Of a DNA stretch of 32,823 bases, positions 9,701 to 17,328 are shown piece after piece. Location of the stretch: contig CAJXAT010000017.1 of the NCBI GenBank assembly GCA_913050055.1, forward strand, positions 1 through 32,823, read 5' to 3'. A program made the translations under genes and the position numbers. The notes beneath the pieces were generated by a model. The model was not told the DNA's origin. It did not search any database and was given only the letters and a program-made list of their open reading frames with translations. Source of the DNA: an uncultured Flammeovirgaceae bacterium (lineage in GTDB: Bacteria > Bacteroidota > Bacteroidia > Cytophagales > Cyclobacteriaceae). Each line of letters opens with the position of its first letter. Position 1 is the first letter of the stretch.

Positions 9701-10740
9701 GTGATTTCGAAAGGGTTCCCTTTGCTTTATAAGCCCAGTTATCCCATGGGTTTGCCCGGACAATCGTTTCAACTGGACAGTTATTACCGTGGGGAAAACC
9801 TACCGTCTGTGGCGATGTTTACTTACTATATCAAAGACGACATTCAATCGATACAGGAGCAGCGCCGTGAACGAGAAAAAAAACAACAAAAAGAAGGTCT
9901 GAATGCAATTTACCCGAGTTATGAAGTACTCAAAGCTGAACGTGCCGAAAAGGCACCTCAAATTGTTTTTACGGTGACCAATGCCCAAGGAAATGTAGTT
10001 AGAAAAATAATGACGGCTCCCAAGAAAGGCATTCATCGGATGTACTGGGATATGCGTTATGCGGATACAGACCCTATTAATTTGAAGACCAGTGCTTTTA
10101 TAACCCTTGGTCAGACAGTGGTAAAGTTATTTGAGTGGCTCCCGGAGCCTATCATGTAAGTATGTCAAAAATAGTTATAGGTGAGGTGATCGCTTCTGGA
10201 GATCGCATAGATTTTATGATAAAAGCGCTCGATAACAGATCCCTACCTGTACTGACCGAATGATATTAGATGGCTTCAATCGCAAGTTACTCAAGTTATC
10301 AGGTACTGTAAGCGCTGCTATTCAAACCTTGCGGGAAGTAGAAAATCAATTAAAGTATATTGACGCTGCTTTGCTAAAGGCAGAGATTCCATCAGATCAT
10401 ATTCCTATCAGTTAGCCAATCAAATGGGCCAAAAAGTAGTGGAGTTAAATACGGCATTGGGGCGAGATGCCGTAGCGTGTACCTTAGATTTAGATCAACC
10501 TCCGAGCTTGGGAAGTAGGATTGGTAGGTTGGTTTATATGATGTTTTCATCCACTTCAGAACCGACACAAACGAGTCTTGATGGGTATGCGCCATTGTGC
10601 TGGCTTCATTTAAACCATTATTAGCTGAAATAGAAATGCTCGTTAATAATGATTTAAAGGCATTACATGAGCAGTTGGCGTTGGTAGGGGTACCCAATAT
10701 CCCTAATGCGTTACCAAAAGTGCCTATATTTGACCATTAG
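9701..10740 (+). pseudogene. Decayed C-terminal remnant of a second sortilin-like BNR protein
   Basis: Joining frames along this stretch rebuilds about 345 residues of the C-terminal part of a sortilin-like protein, of a different subtype from the intact one at 5232-8384. Recognisable pieces in order are YYIKDDIQSIQEQR and APQIVFTVTNAQGNVVRK, KGIHRMYWDMRYAD (frame to 10159), VAPGAYHVSMSK (new frame from 10135), FNRKLLKLSGTVSAAIQTLR (frame from 10260), SRIGRLVYMMFSSTSEPTQT (frame from 10424) and LLAEIEMLVNNDLKALHEQL running to the natural stop at 10738. At least four frame changes are needed, and the whole N-terminal propeller (perhaps 700 residues) is missing at the left boundary. No translation product of use is expected. 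The next gene begins 20 bases after the relic's stop. Confidence 0.85.
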
Positions 10741-10759
10741 AATAAAAAAGAATAGCGAA

Positions 10760-11620
10760 ATGAAGATAAATATGATATGGGCCATTTTTTTTATGCCCAC
10801 GTTGCTGAACGCACAATCAGGAAGGGTATTTGATCAATTGACACTACCGAGCAAAATACTTAAAATGGAGCGAAAGTATGCTGTATATCTACCGCCGGAC
10901 TATGAGACTTCTCAGCGAGATTATCCCGTCTTGTACCTCCTCCACGGTATATCAGATAATCAGACGGGATGGATCCAATTTGGTGAGGTATTACAGATTA
11001 CAGATGCCGCCATTCGTGCAGGAACAGTTACTCCCATGATCATCATCATGCCAGACGCAGACACGGAAGTGATTGGCTATGTAGATCGGCCCAATGGAGA
11101 ATGGAGTTATGAGCAATTTTTTTTCGAAGAATTTATGCCCTACGTGGAAGCCAATTATCGCATCAAAAAACACAAGCGTTATCGTGCCATAGCAGGCTTG
11201 TCGATGGGTGGTGGAGGTAGTTTTTATTATGCACTGCATCGCCCTGATTTGTTTCAATCTGCCTGTCCACTCAGTGCTTATTGCGGTCCTTTGACGATTG
11301 AAGAAGCACATAAGCATTACGAGTGGAATGGCCTGAGTGAAGTCAGTGAGAAGTACTACGAAGATTTCTATAACAAATACAGTGTGGTACACCTCATAAA
11401 TTCTTTACCCAAGGCCGATATTCAATCAGTGAGGTGGTACATAGATTGTGGAGATGATGATTATTTATTTGAGGGGAGTTCAAGGGTACATATCGCGATG
11501 AGAAACCGCGACATACCCCATGAATATAGGGTGCGAGATGGCGCACATAACTGGACTTATTGGCGCGAAGCCTTGCCTTCCGTACTTACTTTTGTCTCTC
11601 AAGGATTTCATCAATATTAG
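10760..11620 (+). CDS. Secreted esterase of the putative esterase (PF00756, esterase D-like) family
   Basis: A 286-residue alpha/beta hydrolase. I chose the ATG at 10760 and not the upstream in-frame TTG at 10706, because it gives a good signal peptide (MKINMIWAIFFMPTLLNAQ) and because 10706 lies inside the relic of the preceding gene. Family blocks are YLPPDYE, PVLYLLHGISDNQTGW (about 56-71), IIIMPDAD, the nucleophile elbow GLSMGGGG with S148, an acidic residue in CGDDDYLF (232-234), and H263 in DGAHNWTYW, completing a Ser-Asp-His triad. Relatives include feruloyl and acetyl-xylan esterases and S-formylglutathione hydrolases. The signal peptide points to an extracytoplasmic ester substrate. 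It converges with the methyltransferase gene. Substrate unknown. Confidence 0.9.
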   Translation: MKINMIWAIFFMPTLLNAQSGRVFDQLTLPSKILKMERKYAVYLPPDYETSQRDYPVLYLLHGISDNQTGWIQFGEVLQITDAAIRAGTVTPMIIIMPDADTEVIGYVDRPNGEWSYEQFFFEEFMPYVEANYRIKKHKRYRAIAGLSMGGGGSFYYALHRPDLFQSACPLSAYCGPLTIEEAHKHYEWNGLSEVSEKYYEDFYNKYSVVHLINSLPKADIQSVRWYIDCGDDDYLFEGSSRVHIAMRNRDIPHEYRVRDGAHNWTYWREALPSVLTFVSQGFHQY

Positions 11621-11675
11621 GGAAATAAGTACCTCTGAAATCCTTTAAAGCTAGGCTAAAAGGGGCTGAATATCC

Positions 11676-12374
11676 TTAGATCAATTGGAGTTTGGCCAGG
11701 TACTGATCATGCGCATCGGTATGTAATATCTCTAGTTCAAATCCAGCTTCTTGGGCCGCTTTATTTAAATGAGTGGCATCTACGTAGAGCCAATTAAACC
11801 AATCGCCTTGCTCCTTGTCGTATTCATAGCGGTATCGAATTTCTCCATAATAATGCTCAGGCTTCGCAAGTCCATCGGCATAGAGGTAGGCAATGTCCGA
11901 GGAGTCGAGTAGGAACTGACCTCCCGGGTTGAGTAGTGATTTACATTTATTAAAAAAATCAGGAAGCTGATTCAGGCTACCGGCAATACCAATGCCGTTC
12001 ATCAGGAGCAGTAGGGTGTCATAGGTGGCTTGATGTTGACGATAGTCCTGCTGGACCACGTGTTGTACACCTGAGCGCTTCATGGTCTCCACGCAACCCG
12101 AAGAGCTATCTAGGGCGGTGACATTGGCACCAAAACTTTGTAAAAAGAGGGCATGGGTACCCGCAGCGGCACCTATGTCTAGTATGGCACCCCGGCAATG
12201 GCTTAAGGCCATATTTTCGAGATCACTGAAGTCTTCGGCCTCCTTAAAAAAAACATCTAGGGGCATGATGTCGATGGGTCCATAGGAATTATGGAGCTTT
12301 AATCGCGTCGTTCTGTCACCGAGATAATAGGCGAGAATGGCTTTTCCGTGGATATCTTTCTTACTTATGGGCAC
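11676..12374 (-). CDS. Class I SAM-dependent methyltransferase
   Basis: A 232-residue protein with a Rossmann-type methyltransferase core. Motif I, AILDIGAAAGTHALFL (about 63-78), binds S-adenosylmethionine. The acidic end of strand 2 is D89 in VTALDSSS, followed by a motif-II-like VVQQDYR and DTLLLLMNGIGIAGS, and the post-motif CKSLLNPGGQFLLDSSD. The substrate is not evident. The start is a GTG at 12374; no ATG is available in frame. It lies 32 bases downstream of the broken Zn-ribbon gene on the same strand, so the two were probably one unit with the promoter in the spacer above 12765. Confidence 0.88.
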   Translation of the reverse strand: MPISKKDIHGKAILAYYLGDRTTRLKLHNSYGPIDIMPLDVFFKEAEDFSDLENMALSHCRGAILDIGAAAGTHALFLQSFGANVTALDSSSGCVETMKRSGVQHVVQQDYRQHQATYDTLLLLMNGIGIAGSLNQLPDFFNKCKSLLNPGGQFLLDSSDIAYLYADGLAKPEHYYGEIRYRYEYDKEQGDWFNWLYVDATHLNKAAQEAGFELEILHTDAHDQYLAKLQLI

Positions 12375-12406
12375 GTATTTTATGGGAATGAGATGATCAA
12401 AGATAG

Positions 12407-12765
12407 TTAAGACGCATCCCGTGTGACGGTTAAATAAAAATCATTGCCAATATCTTTGTAGCCTTGTTCATAGCAAAACCTGTATTGGTCTCCATTTTTA
12501 GTAGTGTAGATATGCGTAAAATACTCGAAATCAAACCCTTTTTTTAATAACTGATCTCGATGTTTTTTGGCTTTACCACTTGGATTGAAGGCTAGCAAAA
12601 TACGCCTGTTTTTAGCCAATAAATTATTGACATTTCGAATGTAATTGGTGGCGCCGCTTTGTTTTTATTGTTGTAGGCATTGCGACAACCATCTGAGCAA
12701 AACTTTTTATTTACCCGAGCAAAGGCAGGTCTCTCACATTCCAGGCATTTTTTTTGTACTTTCAT
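12407..12765 (-). pseudogene. Small Zn-ribbon protein gene split by a one-base deletion
   Basis: From the ATG at 12765 the minus strand encodes MKVQKKCLECERPAF and KKFCSDGCRNAYNNK, with Cys pairs typical of a small zinc ribbon. The frame then goes wrong near 12660 and stops shortly after. Shifting one frame restores SGATNYIRNVNNLLAKNRR and LLAFNPSGKAKKHRDQLLKK, continuing to FCYEQGYKDIGNDFY and the natural stop at 12407. One missing A in the short A-rich run at about 12660 explains it; with it restored the protein has 119 residues, the usual size for this conserved Bacteroidota family of unknown function. It is either a very recent pseudogene or a sequencing error. The C-terminal half alone (from 12619) would lack the metal site. 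Confidence 0.85.
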
Positions 12766-12956
12766 CTTATTAGTTCTTAGGATCTAAAGTATTGATTTCC
12801 AGTTTTAAAAACAAGTATAAACGTTTACAAACGAATCATAAATGACTACAAATGGGTAATTACCGAGTCCTGCTACCGCTACCTTTCAAATTTGTATTCG
12901 TCAATTGAAAATCACAGTTGACAAACAAAATTATTTTTCATTTAAATTTTATAAGC

Positions 12957-13295
12957 ATGATTACTTTAAGAAATAGTGTACAACTCATCGGAAGATTAGG
13001 AAACGAGCCTGAAATCAAGACTTTTGATACTGGGACCAAAAAAGCCAGCTTTTCGCTTGCCACCAACGAGAATTATTATAATAATAAAGGGGAGAAGGTG
13101 GAGGAAACCCAATGGCATTAGGTGGTAGCCTGGGGCAAGAAGGTCGAGATCACAGAGAGTTACCTCAAAAAGGGAAGTGAAGTGGCCGTACAAGGTAAGC
13201 TCGCCAATCGATCTTATGAGACGCCTACAGGTGAAAAACGCTATGTCAGTGAGATCAGTTTGAATGAGCTATTGATGCTCGGTAAGAAAGATTGA
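12957..13295 (+). pseudogene. ssb: Single-stranded DNA-binding protein gene interrupted by an in-frame amber codon
   Basis: From the ATG at 12957 the frame encodes the short (112-residue) Bacteroidota SSB: MITLRNSVQLIGRLGNEPEI, KKASFSLATNENYYN and EETQWH, then TAG at 13119-13121, then VVAWGKKVEITESYLKKGSE, VAVQGKLANRSYE and ISLNELLMLGKK to TGA at 13293. The reading frame is the same on both sides, so only one codon is affected. In relatives this position (after QWH) is commonly Lys, Gln, Asn or Arg, and AAG or CAG to TAG is one change. The OB-fold is cut after strand 3, so the truncated product should not bind DNA. SSB is essential, so either another ssb exists elsewhere in the genome or the codon is read through. 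An open frame extends upstream to a TTG at 12918, but 12957 matches the family start. Confidence 0.85.
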
Positions 13296-13395
13296 TCAAG
13301 GGTTCTTTAATCCTCAAGACATCTGCCGAATTGGTAGGTGGCTTTTTATATTCTTTTAATGCTTTCAAATGAGTCATTTGAATCGAGCAGGTAAA

Positions 13396-14202
13396 ATGTA
13401 TAGCAATGATAAACGAAAAAAAATTAACAGACTACTTGTCGTACGGGGCCAAAGTAATAATACCATCCGTACTAATTTAGCTTGTAATCATTATTTTAAA
13501 AATTAATTTAAGGGGTTTGAAATAGATCAGCTCACCGAAGATGATATATTGGCTTATTTGTTTCTTTAATCCAAGAAGATTATTCTAAAAGCACGCAAAA
13601 TCAACACATTAATGCTATTAAATTCTATTTTGAAAAATGCTTGGGCAGAAAAAAAGAATATTACCACATTGAAAGGCCTAGACAAGATAAAAAACTACCG
13701 GTAGTCCTGAGTAAACATGAAATACAATCATTGTTTCAGGCCATTCACAATTTAAAACACTTTACTAAATTGGCGGTGATCTACTCAGATGGGTTAAGGG
13801 TTTCTGAAATCATCCATTTGAAAATCAAGGACATTGATAGTCAAAGAATGGTGATCAATATCAGAAAAGCCAAAGGAAATAAAGATAGATAAGTTCAATT
13901 AACAAACTAAATATTAGCATTACTCAGAAGATATTATAAAAAATATCTTCCAGTCAATGAGCTGATTATGGGGCAAAAGGGCGGTCCATATTCGGCCTCA
14001 AGTATTCAGAAAATCATCAAGCGGACTGCACTTAAAGCTAAAATATATAAGTCCATCACACCACGTACTGAGACATAGCTTTGCCACACACCTACTTGAA
14101 AATGGAACAGATATTAGATATATACAATTCATTTTAGGACATAGTGATATCAAGACCACTCAAATTTTTACGTACGTAACTTCGGTCCATTTGAAAACAT
14201 AA
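13396..14202 (+). pseudogene. Degenerate tyrosine recombinase (integrase)
   Basis: Conceptual joining gives a near full-length phage-type tyrosine recombinase. The N-terminal SAM-like core-binding part is FEIDQLTEDDILAYL and EDYSKSTQNQHINAIKFYFE. The catalytic part follows: KKLPVVLSKHEIQSLFQ, DGLRVSEIIHLKIKDID with the first catalytic Arg, KAKGNKDR with the beta-hairpin Lys, [18 protein letters not shown], and the HxxR box in [14 protein letters not shown]. Lesions seen: TAA at 13504, a frameshift near 13560, TAA at 13890 (where KDR is normally followed by Tyr), a further in-frame TAA soon after, and a frameshift before the HxxR box near 14060. At the nucleophile position, relatives read IYTHV whereas here it is IFTYV, so the tyrosine seems replaced by Phe. 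The gene is dead. It may have been a chromosomal or integrated-element recombinase. Confidence 0.9.
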
Positions 14203-14230
14203 AGAATCCTTCTGACGATTTAATTTTTTC

Positions 14231-14238
14231 TATCTTTG
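14231..14238 (+). promoter_or_regulatory. Bacteroidota-type -7 promoter element upstream of the SDR pair
   Basis: TATCTTTG followed by CAC fits TAnnTTTG well. It lies 52 bases before the ATG at 14290, giving a leader of about 45 bases. A good TTTG -33 box at the usual spacing is not seen. The alternative TTG start of the downstream gene (14236) lies inside this element, which supports starting that gene at 14290. Confidence 0.6.
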
Positions 14239-14289
14239 CACATAAGGGAAATAGACGTTTCTAATAAAAATACAAAGGGCCTTAACTAT

Positions 14290-15279
14290 ATGAAAATATT
14301 ACTCACTGGCGCGGATGGCTTGTTAGGTAATAACCTCGCCCGTGAATTATTAAGGAGAAACTATGAAGTAAGTGTAATGCTACTCAACGAGCAACTCCCT
14401 ACTTTGGGACTTAATGGCTTACCTCTCCAAAGGTATTTTGGCAATATTCTTGACAGGTCAGCTGTAGCTGATGCTATATCAGGCCATGATATGGTAATAC
14501 ATGCAGCTGCCGCTACACAAGTCTATCCAACTCGTGATTCAATCATTCATGAGGTGAACGTTACCGGTACGCGCAATGTGGTAGCGGCCTGTTTGGAGTA
14601 TGACGTTAAAAGGTTGATACACATTGGAACGGCCAATTCATTTACACCCGGTAGCAAGCAAAAGCCTGGTGATGAAAACGGCAGCTACATTGGCTACAAA
14701 TATGGCCTTGATTATTTTGACTCTAAATATGAAGCTCAAAAATTAGTAGTTAATGCCGTAACCGAAAAGGGGCTAAATGCTGTAATTGTAAACCCCACTT
14801 TTATGATAGGTCCTTACGACACCAAGCCTAGCTCAGGTGCGCTCATTTTAGCCCTTTATCACAAAAAAATACCCATTTATACAAAAGGGTCAAAAACTTA
14901 TGTAGCAGTTAAAGACGCTGTATTTGCAATAGCTAATTCTTTAACATTAGGAGAAGTAGGCGAATGTTATATACTAGGCAACCACAGCCTGAGCTATAAA
15001 GAGATCTTTGATCTTATTGCCGAAACCATTGGTGTTAAAGCTCCAATATTTTCACCGCCTGCGCAAATGGTTAAATTTTATGGTATTTGTAATTCATGGT
15101 ACGCTAAAACTAGTGGCAGAGTACCATCTGTCACGAAAGAATTAGCATTGCTTTCCTGTGAACATCATTGCTATTCGGGAGAAAAAACACGCCAAAAACT
15201 CGATATGCCCTGCACGGATATGCGTATTGCCGTGAAGGAGTGTTTTGAGTGGTTCCAACAAAACAGATACACCATCTAA
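14290..15279 (+). CDS. Extended-SDR NAD(P)-dependent epimerase/dihydroflavonol-reductase-like protein
   Basis: A 329-residue extended short-chain dehydrogenase/reductase. The cofactor site is at the N-terminus, MKILLTGADGLLGNNLAREL, with GxxGxxG at 7-13. Other family marks are VIHAAAATQV (about 69-78), NVTGTRNVVAACLE, and the catalytic YxxxK, Y142-K146 in DYFDSK. IVNPTFMIGPYDTKPSSG matches the strand-6 region typical of DFR-like and HpnA-like enzymes. The C-terminal part would set substrate choice but is not diagnostic. Start at 14290 is preferred over the upstream TTG because of the signal in the promoter region and the exact family start. The next SDR gene begins 11 bases after the stop, so the two form an operon. 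Sugar, isoprenoid/steroid-like or flavonol-like substrates are all possible; the function is not resolved. Confidence 0.87.
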   Translation: MKILLTGADGLLGNNLARELLRRNYEVSVMLLNEQLPTLGLNGLPLQRYFGNILDRSAVADAISGHDMVIHAAAATQVYPTRDSIIHEVNVTGTRNVVAACLEYDVKRLIHIGTANSFTPGSKQKPGDENGSYIGYKYGLDYFDSKYEAQKLVVNAVTEKGLNAVIVNPTFMIGPYDTKPSSGALILALYHKKIPIYTKGSKTYVAVKDAVFAIANSLTLGEVGECYILGNHSLSYKEIFDLIAETIGVKAPIFSPPAQMVKFYGICNSWYAKTSGRVPSVTKELALLSCEHHCYSGEKTRQKLDMPCTDMRIAVKECFEWFQQNRYTI

Positions 15280-15289
15280 TCAAAATTAT

Positions 15290-16093
15290 ATGTTCAGTAA
15301 CAAAGTGATTATCATCACAGGCTCAACCCAAGGAATAGGTCTGAAAACAGCAGAACTGCTGGTACGTATGGGCGCTCGTCTTGTTATTAATTCGCGGTCC
15401 CAGCAAAAAGTAGAAGCTACACTTTGTTACCTTAAAGAAATTACGCCATACGTAATTGGTATAGCGGGGGATGTGAGCAATTACGAATTCTGTTTAGAGT
15501 TACGCAAGTCTGCGATAAGAAGCTTTGGGCGAATTGATATTCTTATCAATAATGCAGGTGTAGCCGCCAGTGGACTGATGAAGGATATTGTGCCTAATGC
15601 GTTCGAAAAGGTAGTTAATATTAACTTACTGGGGAGTATATATCCAACTTTAGCTTGCATTGACGAGATTCGTCAACGAAAAGGTTCTATACTATTTATC
15701 GCATCTCTGGCAGGAATAGTAGGACTGCCCAACTATTCGGCTTATGCAGCCACCAAGCGGGCCATAGTAAGTTTGGCCGAAAGCCTACGAAGTGAATTGA
15801 CTGATGACGGAGTGTTTGTAGGTATAAATTACCCGGGCTTCACCGAAAACGAAGAGCAGAAAACCATGATCAACGCAAAGGGGGAAGAAGTACTGCTACA
15901 AAAGCGAATGGGTATAAAAGCCCTTAGCCGAGAAAGAATTGCAGAAAAAATCATCGAGCAGTTGCAAAAACGTAAGTTTAGAATGTATTGTTCTTTTTCT
16001 GCAAAAGCAGTCCAATTGATGTATCGCATATTCCCTCAACTTACTTTGAATATTCTGCGGCATTATCGGATGAAAATTAGTTCTATGCAATGA
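15290..16093 (+). CDS. Classical short-chain dehydrogenase/reductase
   Basis: A 267-residue classical SDR. The cofactor motif TGSTQGIG is at 10-17. The other marks are the NNAG motif at 87-90, N111 in VVNINLLGS, the catalytic serine S139 in FIASLAGIVG, and Y152-K156 in YAATK. The ATG at 15290 is chosen; an open frame reaches back to a TTG at 15245 inside the preceding gene. Spacing of 10 bases to the upstream SDR indicates joint transcription. The C-terminal region after 200 is basic with some hydrophobic stretch (AVQLMYRIFPQL), which might help membrane association as in some 3-ketosphinganine-reductase-like enzymes, but this is only a suggestion. The substrate is unknown; it probably performs a redox step coupled to the product of the neighbouring gene. 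Confidence 0.88.
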   Translation: MFSNKVIIITGSTQGIGLKTAELLVRMGARLVINSRSQQKVEATLCYLKEITPYVIGIAGDVSNYEFCLELRKSAIRSFGRIDILINNAGVAASGLMKDIVPNAFEKVVNINLLGSIYPTLACIDEIRQRKGSILFIASLAGIVGLPNYSAYAATKRAIVSLAESLRSELTDDGVFVGINYPGFTENEEQKTMINAKGEEVLLQKRMGIKALSRERIAEKIIEQLQKRKFRMYCSFSAKAVQLMYRIFPQLTLNILRHYRMKISSMQ

Positions 16094-16607
16094 TTTATAC
16101 AAGATTATGATGTCAAATGAAGGAAAGGACGCCTCTTGCATTCACAGTTTCATTAATAAGAGCCAAAACACAAGAAATATAAATAAAGTGTATACAATTT
16201 GACAAAAATTGAGATTCAACCTATTAAAATTAGTTCTATTGTTTTCAATAACCGGTTTATCATGGAATACCTGTAATCATCGTTTCAATGAGATACTTAA
16301 AATAAAATGGAGGTTGATATTAAGTATTGATACTATTATATAGGGGAAATCGATATATTTTTTAGTCAGTTAGCTATTTATTATTTAATAAATAATATCT
16401 GGACAGGGCTTTAGGATGTCCTAATCTCGCTGTAAGCACCAAATATGATTAATATCCTAAAATGTCTAGAAACTTGCCTTTTGTCCTTATTGTGTATACC
16501 GTCAGCAAAAAGTTAACTAATAAGGGTTAAATGATAAGAGAGTGTTTTAAACAGAGAAAACAATTAAATTTTACTATTATCCTCTGTTCAAGTTATTTTA
16601 AATTAGT
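16094..16607. other. Spacer without visible gene
   Basis: About 500 AT-rich bases between the SDR pair and the CIA30 gene. All frames are broken by frequent stops and I recognise no protein remnant. An imperfect palindrome of A and T around 16380-16400 (TTATTTAATAAATAA) is probably chance in such composition. It presumably holds the promoter of the CIA30 gene, but no clear TAnnTTTG element was seen. Confidence 0.5.
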
Positions 16608-17138
16608 ATGAATTTATTCCTTTTTTTTACCATTTTATGTAACTCGATGCAAGCGCAAGTAATTTTCGATTTTAATAAGAAGTCAGATCTTCAAGATTGG
16701 ATTATTGTAAACGATGTAGTCATGGGGGGTCGTTCGTCAAGTACTTTTAAATTAGATGAAGACGGCTTAGGTGTTTTTGAAGGCAATATATCTTTGGAAA
16801 ATAATGGTGGATTTGCATCTTTGCGATATAGGTTTTTAAAAATAACGGTAAAAGAATACACTCATGTTAAAATTACCTTATGTGGGGATGGAAAAAAATA
16901 TCAATTTAGGGTAAAGTCCAATGCAGGTGATTATTATTCCTATATAGCTCCATTTTTGACCTCAGGTGAATGGCAAGAAATCGTCATTCCTTTAGAAGAT
17001 ATGTATCCCTCTTTTCGCGGGAGAAGATTAAATCAACCTAATTTTTCTAATGATTCTATTGAAGAGCTCACCTTTTTGATTGGGAACAAAAAAAACGAAA
17101 AATTTAAGCTCTTGATAGATAAAATAGTACTTGAATAA
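16608..17138 (+). CDS. Exported stand-alone CIA30-domain protein
   Basis: A 176-residue protein consisting of a signal peptide (about 1-17, ending MQAQ) and one CIA30 domain. Diagnostic segments are VIFDFNKKSDLQDW (about 18-31), IVNDVVMGGRSSSTF (the N-D-x-V-M-G-G-x-S signature), ENNGGFASLRYRF, DGKKYQFRVKS, EWQEIVIPLEDMYPSFRGR and IEELTFLIGNK. The family is named after the mitochondrial complex I assembly factor; the beta-sandwich fold resembles carbohydrate-binding modules. In bacteria, stand-alone members are common and of unknown role. The signal peptide argues against a direct part in complex I assembly in the cytoplasm. It is flanked by spacers on both sides, so it is probably a single-gene unit. 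Confidence 0.86.
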   Translation: MNLFLFFTILCNSMQAQVIFDFNKKSDLQDWIIVNDVVMGGRSSSTFKLDEDGLGVFEGNISLENNGGFASLRYRFLKITVKEYTHVKITLCGDGKKYQFRVKSNAGDYYSYIAPFLTSGEWQEIVIPLEDMYPSFRGRRLNQPNFSNDSIEELTFLIGNKKNEKFKLLIDKIVLE

Positions 17139-17328
17139 TATGGATATCTATCTATCAGTAATATGAAATCTTTCTTTATTTTATTTCTGTCCATTTTTAG
17201 ATTCAATAAAAGAGACTTAAAATGAGATCTCTCAGAGTTCTGAGCCTGTTCTTATGTATTGATGAGAAGTTGTGAGTTTAATTTATTTAAAGGATATAGG
17301 ATGAGCAGGAGACTATTGATAAAAGGCA

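Noticed and set aside
10706-10759. Upstream TTG start for the esterase gene
   Set aside because: It lies inside the tail of the sortilin-like relic and adds 18 residues before a good signal peptide that starts at ATG 10760.
14236-14289. TTG start for the extended SDR
   Set aside because: The codon is within the -7 promoter element, and the family start matches ATG 14290.
17231-17244. Palindrome CTCAGA-GT-TCTGAG as an operator or terminator
   Set aside because: Short stem, no T-run, not at a promoter position; likely chance.
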